From NCBI GenBank assembly GCA_965223165.1, contig CBDCVQ010000001.1, positions 124,001 through 188,000 of the forward strand: a DNA stretch of 64,000 nt, read 5' to 3'. The translations under genes and the position numbers were made by a program. The notes below the pieces were generated by a model. The model was not told the origin of the DNA and searched no databases. It was given only the letters and a program-made list of their open reading frames with translations. This DNA comes from JABDMH01 sp965223165 (GTDB lineage: Bacteria > Bacteroidota > Bacteroidia > Chitinophagales > Saprospiraceae). How positions within the stretch are numbered: the first letter of the stretch is position 1; the number at the start of each line of letters is the position of its first letter. Shown piece after piece: positions 27,093-35,238 of this stretch.

Positions 27093-28049
27093 TCAATTAC
27101 CATGAGGTTCCATATCAGGCAAGGGGTTTAAGTCCCGCACGTAATGGTCCAAAAAGGCTTTAATATCCGCCGAGGTGAGTTCGCGATATTTGCTCAGTCC
27201 ATGATCTCCTCCTTCGTAAAAGTGAAAGCGGACGGGATGCTTGAGCCGGTAGAGTTCGGCCACCATGTCCATCGCATCCTCCGGTGAGACCCGCCAGTCG
27301 GACGAACCATGAAGTAGCATGATGGGTGTCGACTTGCAAAGTTGGTCCGCCCAAAATATGGGAGACCGATCTTTCAAAGCAGCCTCCTTGTTATTGGAAT
27401 AATTAGGTATCAGCTGGGCGTAGACATGCTCCTCCATGGGTGGCCTTTGCGCGATCATGCGAATAGAATTTGTCACCCCTGCCCCTACGATGGCAGCTTC
27501 AAACGCACACGTTTCCGCCAGCACTCGGTAGGTCATGAGACCTCCCCTACTGTATCCATAAATCGCCATTCGCGACGTATCCGCCTCCGCCATATTTGCC
27601 AACATCGGGATGAGATGATGCACATCCCGGACATCCTTGCCGCCAAATTCCTCCATCCCTTCACTGCCGCCTCCGCCTCGATAATTGCTGGCAGCGACCA
27701 CGTAGCCCCAACTGGCTATCCTACCCAATATGTAGGTGGCCCGCACTGCGTTGAGTGCGCCAAAATCTCGATTGCCGCCCCGATTAAACACCACCACCGG
27801 GTAGGTGCCTGGCTCCTTGGGTGTAGCCAAATAGCCATTGATCTTCAGGCCATCGGACAGGTATGTGATGCTGGAGATGTCGACGCTCTCGTTAATGGCC
27901 TGGTAGGTCGGATTGCCCTGGTGTACTGGAAGAATACTGTCCGGCAGCATGACCGGCTCTCTTTTTAATAGCTGTCCATCTTGGGCCCAAGTAGGGCCGG
28001 AGATGCAGAGAAGCATGATTTGGAGGAGGAGAATCTTCGGAGGAATCAT
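27093..28049 (-). CDS. Secreted alpha/beta hydrolase, S9 peptidase/dienelactone-hydrolase-like
   Basis: 318 residues with an N-terminal signal peptide (MIPPKILLLQIMLLCIS...TWAQ), so periplasmic or exported. The catalytic triad is readable: nucleophile in AIYGYSRGG (Ser near 168), Asp in LLHGSSDWRVSPEDA (near 257) and His in YEGGDHGLSKY (near 285). The N-terminal strand pattern INGYLATP...YPVVVFNRGG is typical of prolyl-oligopeptidase-type catalytic domains, here without the beta-propeller. It would hydrolyse a peptide or ester bond of unknown substrate. It stands alone between a hairpin cluster downstream and a gene-poor stretch upstream. Confidence 0.83.
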   Translation of the reverse strand: MIPPKILLLQIMLLCISGPTWAQDGQLLKREPVMLPDSILPVHQGNPTYQAINESVDISSITYLSDGLKINGYLATPKEPGTYPVVVFNRGGNRDFGALNAVRATYILGRIASWGYVVAASNYRGGGGSEGMEEFGGKDVRDVHHLIPMLANMAEADTSRMAIYGYSRGGLMTYRVLAETCAFEAAIVGAGVTNSIRMIAQRPPMEEHVYAQLIPNYSNNKEAALKDRSPIFWADQLCKSTPIMLLHGSSDWRVSPEDAMDMVAELYRLKHPVRFHFYEGGDHGLSKYRELTSADIKAFLDHYVRDLNPLPDMEPHGN

Positions 28050-28198
28050 CTTTAGGTGGTAAAATAGTTTGCTTTCTAAATTAATCCTTGCCGACTACAT
28101 GGTGGTCCGCTTCAAAGAATATTTCACGTCACGTCCCAACTTCATGGTCTCCTCCCTGATCCTCTTCCGTCTCCGCTGCCCAGATACGGCCAATCGGG

Positions 28199-28576
28199 TC
28201 ATCCCTCACCCAGCTCATTTTCGAGCCGGCTGATCATGCCATTCGAAACATCAATTATGCCTTCTAAGCGTCGGGCGTAATTGTCCGCGACCCGCTGCTC
28301 CAAGCGCACAAGCGCCTTCAGTGACTGACTCTCCCGAAGCTCGTCCAAACCAATGATGTGAGGAATCCAAGAAATCTTTACTACGAGAACTCCTTTTGTA
28401 TAGAAAATAGCATTTTCTTTACATATTGATCTGGCCTTCATCCTATTGTCCCCATTTTTGTGTACTGCGAAATAAGTGGACCCTGCCCTCGGTCCAACCA
28501 GTGAATATCCTAAGTGGGCGGTCCCGGCAGCCATCTGTCTTCGCAATGTTCTGATCGAATCGATATGAAATTCCAA
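28199..28576 (-). CDS. Doubtful small hypothetical protein
   Basis: 125 codons with a possible internal start at MKARSICKEN. The C-terminal half (GLDELRESQSLKALVRLEQRV...GMISRLENELGEG) looks helical and plausible as protein, the N-terminal half less so. No domain or partner recognised. It may be a remnant in a region where several genes appear to have decayed. Confidence 0.3.
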   Translation of the reverse strand: MEFHIDSIRTLRRQMAAGTAHLGYSLVGPRAGSTYFAVHKNGDNRMKARSICKENAIFYTKGVLVVKISWIPHIIGLDELRESQSLKALVRLEQRVADNYARRLEGIIDVSNGMISRLENELGEG

Positions 28577-29396
28577 TGATCAATTGGGACCACTGCTATG
28601 AGCGCTCCGCAAAAACAGCATCCAATTTGATCACGTCCCGGCGTGGGTCCTCGAGGCGCTCCAGGTGCCCCTGTAGCGCCAGCTACTGTCGGCCTCCCTC
28701 CCGCCCTGCAAGCACCCCAAGGTCACTGGCCTGAATCGGAGCTCCGAGCAGACGCAAACATGCTGGAAATGTAGATTCAACAGCGCTAACTCCCGATCTT
28801 CGGCTGCAAAACAAGCCTCGTCCATATCCCACTCAAACACCAGGATGTCCATCTGCTCATCATCGAATACCTGCGGATATCCTTCTGCGCTGCGGATCAT
28901 CTGAAGGTACGCTTGTCTCCATTGGAGAGGCCCAAGGGTTGATCCCTGTCTACCTGGACATTATTTCATAATGAAACAGAACACTGCCAGTCATCGAGAC
29001 ATTCAGTAGATAATGCACCCTTTGCTCCCGGAGCCAGACAGGAAAAAATCCACTGCGACGCAGTCGGCACGAAGTTCGATGTCCTCGGTGCACGCAAATA
29101 AAAGAGCTGATGTCAACTGGGAAGTGAAGAGGTTTGCATGGTGTGTGGTCTTTGTAGATGAAAGGGCAGGGCCCCAGCTTACGGTACGTCGATTCGCATT
29201 TTTCCAGGTATACTAAAGCACGGTGCAAAGATAGGCACTAAGTGCGGCGGTCGATGGACTATGAATCTGACGAGCCAAAATGCGACCGCTTGCCTATCCT
29301 ACTTTGCCATTACAATCAGGATTCGAAGACATTTTTGGCAGGGATAGTCGGCCTTGATCATGCCAGCTAGTCGTCCTACTTCTTTCGTCCAGCACG
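28577..29396. other. Gene-poor stretch, probably decayed
   Basis: About 820 bases with only short frames on both strands. A minus-strand frame at 28631-28900 contains a credible acidic segment (DDEQMDILVFEWDMDEACF) that then turns into unlikely sequence, which suggests a frameshifted remnant. I see no RNA gene or strong hairpin. Confidence 0.35.
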
Positions 29397-32300
29397 CTAA
29401 GGACTCTCTGGTCGCGTGGCCAAACTTCCCCAAAGACCACTAAAGCGTATCAATACGCCACCAAGGGCAACAAGTGCAGTAAGGGTAGCTTGAAAATTTG
29501 ACAAGATTTGTTTCTGCTCCAAAACTACGAAGGCACCGATCCCCACTAAGAGCAGGACCAATACAATCTGCAATGAACTCCAGGTGCCTTGATGCAGCAT
29601 TTCTTTCCGCATGGCTCGATCTAATTTTCTATCCACGATCGAAAGCACGAAGTTATTGAAGCTTTGATTCATGAGCACGAGATTGTTCTCGTATCGTATG
29701 AGGCCCTTCTGCAACAGCATCCGTACGGTTTCGCCGTCCTTGCTATTGGCAAATCCGTCGGTCGCAAGATCGTAGATGAAAAATTTCTCTCTCTTGCTGA
29801 GGTTTGACCAAATAGCATAGTAGTATGGCTCCGCCAAACTTTGAATCTCCAGTATGACATCCTCCGTGTTTCCTTCATTTGCTTTCACGAGCTCTTTCAG
29901 TCCCTGTAAATACTGGTTTCTACAGAGTTCTTCCTCCAGTTTCAATGCATTGGAGCTCGGTGATTGGAGATCCAATCCAAGAAGCCTTGCCAGAAACTCC
30001 TTCCACCAGGATTCTCGACCGATCTTCTCGGATCGTTCTTCCTTCTGCGTATCAAATGCCATGTCCGAGGGAGGCTCTTGACCATGAGAGGTGGGCAATG
30101 GCGAATATAGTTTTACAAATTTCGCAAAGAGCTGCTTCCATTTCGTTTTTGCATGGCGGTAGCTTTGATATTCCTCTCGGAATTTATCGTTCCATTGCTG
30201 ACTATCACTCTTCTCGATCATCGTTTGATAAAATTGCAGATGCAGCAATGGGTGGATTCTTGATTTAATGATCATTTTTTTATCTGTATATCGGTCAAGC
30301 TTGAGTAGAACCTGAAGCTTAGCTTCCCATGCCTGGTGGTTATTGACTTGGCTTTCAAAATTATCTACCACGATCAGGTCCTTTTCTGCAAATGTCGACA
30401 GGTCTACCGAACTCACATCCTCAACGACTTGCTGGAGGTCTACGCGGACATATTTCCCTCCGCTTTCTCTCAGGCGTTGGAGGTGATCGTCCAGAATGGC
30501 ATCCGCCTCAGAGTCAGGCATATCAATGAGAAAAATCCGGCGGTAAGCGCTGCTATCTAAGGCTTTCTTACAAAACCTCATTGCTCCACTGAAGTTGCGG
30601 AATGGTTCGGCAAAGATCCGCCGGACGGTGAATCTCATAACATAGTGGAGTGCCAGGATCAGCACGGTCAGAACCAAGCCAAACACGAGGATCGTCCAAA
30701 ACCATGAGGCGCGCTTACCAGTATCACCAAACGCTCCCCACATCGTAGATAGACGGATGGTATCTAGCTTGCCTGGAGGCAAGTACTCCAGATAGACGTT
30801 GTCTGCCGTAGCAGTCCACCTAAAGGAAGTATCTGCTGCGCTCTCGTCCACAAGGGCATTTACTTCCATGGTGGTTGGGTCGGTATTGGTAAACCAGCCA
30901 AGATGCCAATCACGCACTATACGAATGCCATCTATATTATGTCTTTTGCCATATCGATACTCATCGAGTGGTCGCGCTATATCCGGAATCTCTTTCTCAG
31001 GTGTCACTACACCAATCAGATTGGCTTTTGCGGAAAAATTCTGCCTCGGCGATTGCGCACTTTCTAGCTGAGTGTACTTAATCCACTGCAATCGCTTATC
31101 AGCTATCGAGTACTTGTAACTGTATTGTACCGCACAGACGCTGAAGATTAACAAAAGCAAGGTGTACATAGTAGAATACTCTCGCATTACACTTCGACTT
31201 TCCCTGACTTTGCCTTTATAGGGCTCCACGGAACTTTCAGGAGATCCCGACACTCCTTCCCTTGCTTTACCTGTGATTTTATTGATCTTCTCTCCGTCGT
31301 CGTTGGGTCCCGCTGGACGCTCTTGGGTTAGCACCAAACCATTTGTCCTTGGTTCTTTTAACCTTACGTGATTCTTGATCACCTTTGGGATGACGATCAA
31401 GAGACCCGCCAACAACACCTGCGTAAAAATCAGGGGGCAAACATGTACTTTGAACCACACCCAATACAATAGATCTAAACTGAGGACCAGCGCAAGTGAA
31501 ATGAGGAAGAAATTTAGTTTTGCCTTCCCGTGGCTCTGGTGTTCTAAGTGGTAATAGAGGAAGACCCCCAAGCACAATAAAGTAGATGTGATCATCAGCA
31601 GTGGAAAAGGAGATTGCTCAAGGCCCAGTAAAACCGGGAAATAATAGGTCAATCCCGATATCCCTACTAGGAGTAGAAGAGTACCCAATAGGGTCCAATT
31701 AATGACAGGAATGCGATCAACAGTATGCCTGTTTGGGGCAAGAAAATGCAGAAGAAAGCGCTGCTTCCTAAGTTTGGAGGACTGATGTCTGCAGAAGAAC
31801 AGAAGGACAATATGCAAGGAAACGATCCCAATCAGGATTGCTATCAACACCAGCACCATGGTAATCACCTCTGAGATATAGTCCTCAATCAGTGCCTGAT
31901 CGTAAGACACAGCGAGGTAGAGCGGCAGGTCCGACAAGGGGCTAATTCTCATCCGCACATCACCGCCGAGATATCTTGTACTAAAGGTAGTCGCTCTCCT
32001 ACCCCACAACGCACTGCGGAGTTTTCGGTTTTGACCGGTACTTACAAGAAGATTTTCCTGAAGGTTCCTTCGCATGTCGGAATGAAACCACACCTTGCCA
32101 TCGCCATCCACGATCGCGAAGGAATATCCAGTGAGAAGCTTCACATCCATAACCGACTCGAACTGCGAGGTGAGGGCAATGACCCGAGACGGATTGGAAG
32201 GATTAAGACCAGACGAATCTGTGATTTGTTTGGACAGTACAGCCTCATGTTGACCGTCGTCCCAGGATCGGATAGACTGCAGTACAAAGGCCTTGCCCTG

Positions 32301-33443
32301 GTCTCGCTCGAGATACCACAGATCCCCGTCGAGTGCTTTCCTGAAATATTGACGTCCACTGATATTGATTGAGTCCTGGTTATTGTTTACCTGCTCAGCG
32401 GCTGCCACATGCAATTTGATGGTCCCGCTAGAATCTATCCATAGGACACCAAAATCTTCATAGGTGGCTGCGGTACGCGTTGCTTTTGCGCGATTCCCAA
32501 TGACGAAAGAATCTCGTTGTGCTTGGGTATCTCCGCCGGGATAGCCCACGATTTTGCCATCCGCTTGCGGAGAGAATTCGGTGCGTTCGTACACACCTAA
32601 AATGTCCAGCTTCTTATCTATCTCCTTTACAAATTGTGCTGTGACGGTGTCAGATAAGACTGCTAGCCTATACTCAATTGCCTTCTTGCGCTGATATTCG
32701 CCATAGGTCGAAAGAGCGACTAGCGTTATCATGGCAGTGCCAAACAGGGAGGCTATCCCCAACCAAATCACGTTGGATCGATAGAGGCGCTCTATGGCGT
32801 TCATTGACAAGAGCTTTATCCAGGGCATACTCATCAGAAGTAAGAGCAGTCCCAATCCAATGTGTGTCATCGTCCAGCGATCCAGTCGCCTGGTGTGCCT
32901 TTGCAGGCTATCACTCCTGGTCAGGCCGACCAGCACATAGTCAATGTCACTATGGCCATCAAGAGCAAATCTCAGGTTAAAACTCTGATACGCTACCTCC
33001 GCGATTTTTATTTGACGCAGATTTCCGGCGAGATACCCATCTTGGTAGTCCAAAGACGAAATCTTGGGATTCAAACAATCCGATACACTTAGGTTAGCAG
33101 CCGACTGAAAGACTATCGTGTTTTTGTCATGGACAAGCAGTTCGTCAAAGACATTGTGAGGATCATCTAGCACCCACTCTACCGCTGTTTGAAGGGTGAC
33201 AGAGTCCACTCCCTCTTCTTTGACTTTTTGTGTACTATCAGACTCTCTCCTTTTGTGCTCATCGCGGTATTTGTTTTTGATATTGGTCGCCAACTGCTCC
33301 AGCGCATGAAAATGATTTTGGATAAATTGCTTTTTCTTCTTAGGCACGTAACCAAGAAGAAAAATGGCATAAAATGAGGCCAAAGTAAGTAGGGTGAGCA
33401 ACACCATCCAGGTGCGCTTGGATATGCTAGAGCTCAATTTCAC
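29397..33443 (-). CDS. Large dCache-domain membrane protein with degenerate NTPase-like cytoplasmic region
   Basis: 1348 residues. Segments in order: N-terminal helix (11-30) and a first extracytoplasmic region; two helices (about 194-212 and 226-245); a dCache-like sensor domain (about 250-515, with YFRKALDGDLWYLERDQGKA and FAIVDGDGKVWFHSD); six or seven further helices (about 525-780); another soluble loop and helix (to about 930). A cytoplasmic part follows, where RRIFLID...AILDDHL stands in the place of a Walker A but lacks the GxxxxGK(T/S) and DLIVVDNFE resembles Walker B. A winged-helix-like segment (LSKREKFFIYDLATDGFAN...GLIRYENNLVLMN) and two C-terminal helices end the protein. It probably senses an external ligand and signals through a dead STAND/AAA-like module. 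It is the last gene of a three-gene operon with two hydrolases. Confidence 0.72.
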   Translation of the reverse strand: MKLSSSISKRTWMVLLTLLTLASFYAIFLLGYVPKKKKQFIQNHFHALEQLATNIKNKYRDEHKRRESDSTQKVKEEGVDSVTLQTAVEWVLDDPHNVFDELLVHDKNTIVFQSAANLSVSDCLNPKISSLDYQDGYLAGNLRQIKIAEVAYQSFNLRFALDGHSDIDYVLVGLTRSDSLQRHTRRLDRWTMTHIGLGLLLLLMSMPWIKLLSMNAIERLYRSNVIWLGIASLFGTAMITLVALSTYGEYQRKKAIEYRLAVLSDTVTAQFVKEIDKKLDILGVYERTEFSPQADGKIVGYPGGDTQAQRDSFVIGNRAKATRTAATYEDFGVLWIDSSGTIKLHVAAAEQVNNNQDSINISGRQYFRKALDGDLWYLERDQGKAFVLQSIRSWDDGQHEAVLSKQITDSSGLNPSNPSRVIALTSQFESVMDVKLLTGYSFAIVDGDGKVWFHSDMRRNLQENLLVSTGQNRKLRSALWGRRATTFSTRYLGGDVRMRISPLSDLPLYLAVSYDQALIEDYISEVITMVLVLIAILIGIVSLHIVLLFFCRHQSSKLRKQRFLLHFLAPNRHTVDRIPVINWTLLGTLLLLVGISGLTYYFPVLLGLEQSPFPLLMITSTLLCLGVFLYYHLEHQSHGKAKLNFFLISLALVLSLDLLYWVWFKVHVCPLIFTQVLLAGLLIVIPKVIKNHVRLKEPRTNGLVLTQERPAGPNDDGEKINKITGKAREGVSGSPESSVEPYKGKVRESRSVMREYSTMYTLLLLIFSVCAVQYSYKYSIADKRLQWIKYTQLESAQSPRQNFSAKANLIGVVTPEKEIPDIARPLDEYRYGKRHNIDGIRIVRDWHLGWFTNTDPTTMEVNALVDESAADTSFRWTATADNVYLEYLPPGKLDTIRLSTMWGAFGDTGKRASWFWTILVFGLVLTVLILALHYVMRFTVRRIFAEPFRNFSGAMRFCKKALDSSAYRRIFLIDMPDSEADAILDDHLQRLRESGGKYVRVDLQQVVEDVSSVDLSTFAEKDLIVVDNFESQVNNHQAWEAKLQVLLKLDRYTDKKMIIKSRIHPLLHLQFYQTMIEKSDSQQWNDKFREEYQSYRHAKTKWKQLFAKFVKLYSPLPTSHGQEPPSDMAFDTQKEERSEKIGRESWWKEFLARLLGLDLQSPSSNALKLEEELCRNQYLQGLKELVKANEGNTEDVILEIQSLAEPYYYAIWSNLSKREKFFIYDLATDGFANSKDGETVRMLLQKGLIRYENNLVLMNQSFNNFVLSIVDRKLDRAMRKEMLHQGTWSSLQIVLVLLLVGIGAFVVLEQKQILSNFQATLTALVALGGVLIRFSGLWGSLATRPESP

Positions 33444-33495
33444 TGGGTATGCTTTATCCTCCGGAAATCAGATTATCATGAGGCCGAACTTCCTA

Positions 33496-35223
33496 TTATT
33501 CAAACTTCCCATTTAGCCAACGAGTGATAAAACTTTGGCCGCTCTTGTACAGCACTGCTTGCACGCTCTCATCCAAAGAATCCCTTTTGGTGAATGCCTC
33601 GTAAAGGTAATCTGCCCCTCCATTCTCCTCTTGGTATGCTTTGGCGGCAATTGGAAGCCACTTAAACAGGTGGTAGCGTAAGTTGTCCATGGATTCAAAG
33701 GAGCGACATACTTTCAGGGGCTCGATCAGGCCGTCGAGATCGGTCCCCAGGCACACCTGTTGCAGCGGCTTTTCATGACCTGCCTTCAGGACGCCCACGC
33801 AATGAATATGCACAATATTGAAGCACAGACACAGTGGATGTCTATCTTCCTTGGTAGGCACCAACCACGACTCCTCCTCCTGGCGGATGACTTCCGCAGA
33901 TGTCCTGCTGATCGTTTGGGTCTCGATCTCGGGGAAATGAGTGGCAAATTCCGCCGTAGACAGATATTCAGGGGTATCCTTGGAGCTGGGTCCTATCAAG
34001 GATTGAAAGCCCAAGATACGCACATCCAGGTTGAGGCCAATCAGGCCCCCGCTGTGGAGTATCTCCACGATGTCCTCATCCATCAGGTTGATGGACCACG
34101 GATTGAAAGTAAATTCATTGTTGATCGCACCCCATTTACCGGCTGTTTTCCGCACCGTCTGCACCTTAATCGTCCGGACCCCCTGATCGTAGTTATGCCG
34201 AAGCTGCTCCTGGTTCAAGGCGTCCTTCCATTCGTCAATCGAATATCCCGTCACCCCCATGTGCGAAGCAATGATGGGATATTTGGTCGAATATTTCTGT
34301 GCTTTCCGATATGCATAGAAGTCTAGTCTGGACTGTAGACTCATGTGCTTGATATCAATCAAGACCGGTCGTAATTTACCAGCCATATTTAGGGTGTAGG
34401 CAGCGTCGATGACCTCACGTCCCAGATCGGAGATGCCCGAGCCGCTGGGATAGAATGCCGGATGCTTGATCAGCTTAAGCCCGTAGGCATGCGTGGCCAG
34501 ATACTGCTCACTGATGTGGGTCAAGTGTGTGAGAGTGAGGTAGAGAATATCCATCCCGGCCTCCCATATGGATTCAAAGAGGACCTTCAAATTTGCCACG
34601 GGTTTTCCCAAAGTACCGTTACTTGTGACCTTTTTAAACAGTGTTTTATCCTCATCAAATTCATCAAGCGGATCTATTTCAGTGGTTTTGCCCACCTTCA
34701 ATCCACACAATGCATGGCCCCCTTCGATACTGAGTATAATGCCGGGAACGTCGTCATCCAGCTTAACTTCGTTGTCCTTTCTTGTAATAAATCGGATAAT
34801 GGGGTTATTCTTGTCCTGTAGCTCTGCCAGACGCAGATACATCGAAACCTCTCGGAGGAAGAGATTGAGGTATGAAATCTCACCGGCGTTTATACGCTGA
34901 AAATAACGTTGACTAAGCGGCTCCGTCAATTTGCTGCGCAACAGTTTTCCGAATATACCTTGGCTGCCGGCGTAGCCTAACTCAAGAGGAGCAATGGCGG
35001 CAACACCCACCCCCAGTCGACCGTCATTGAGTTGTCTGAAGCTGGCTTGTGATGCCAAAAGATGCACTGCCACTTCGTCCGCAAGGCGGATAAACTTCCT
35101 GGATAATTCAACATCTTCATACAGCCCTGTGAGTGAGCGATTGGCAGGTAGTTCCGCATCGAATTTCGTGAGAAAATTCTTGACAATGGCATGCACGTGT
35201 AGATCAAAATAACGATTAGGCAT
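33496..35223 (-). CDS. M19 (renal dipeptidase)-like amidohydrolase-fold protein
   Basis: 575 residues, longer than typical M19 dipeptidases (about 330-400). Metal-ligand landmarks are in order: DLHVHA (7-12), ILSIEGGHALCG, LTLTHLTHI, VLIDIKHMS, PIIASHMGVTGY and CLGTDLDGL. These correspond to the HxH/HxD, Glu, His, His, Asp pattern of M19/amidohydrolase barrels. Extra segments sit between barrel strands. No signal peptide, so cytoplasmic, whereas many M19 enzymes are exported. It could cleave dipeptides or related amides, perhaps products of the double protease encoded 15 bases upstream. It is 52 bases upstream of the dCache membrane protein gene. Confidence 0.75.
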   Translation of the reverse strand: MPNRYFDLHVHAIVKNFLTKFDAELPANRSLTGLYEDVELSRKFIRLADEVAVHLLASQASFRQLNDGRLGVGVAAIAPLELGYAGSQGIFGKLLRSKLTEPLSQRYFQRINAGEISYLNLFLREVSMYLRLAELQDKNNPIIRFITRKDNEVKLDDDVPGIILSIEGGHALCGLKVGKTTEIDPLDEFDEDKTLFKKVTSNGTLGKPVANLKVLFESIWEAGMDILYLTLTHLTHISEQYLATHAYGLKLIKHPAFYPSGSGISDLGREVIDAAYTLNMAGKLRPVLIDIKHMSLQSRLDFYAYRKAQKYSTKYPIIASHMGVTGYSIDEWKDALNQEQLRHNYDQGVRTIKVQTVRKTAGKWGAINNEFTFNPWSINLMDEDIVEILHSGGLIGLNLDVRILGFQSLIGPSSKDTPEYLSTAEFATHFPEIETQTISRTSAEVIRQEEESWLVPTKEDRHPLCLCFNIVHIHCVGVLKAGHEKPLQQVCLGTDLDGLIEPLKVCRSFESMDNLRYHLFKWLPIAAKAYQEENGGADYLYEAFTKRDSLDESVQAVLYKSGQSFITRWLNGKFE

Positions 35224-35238
35224 GACTTAGTTTTTTCA

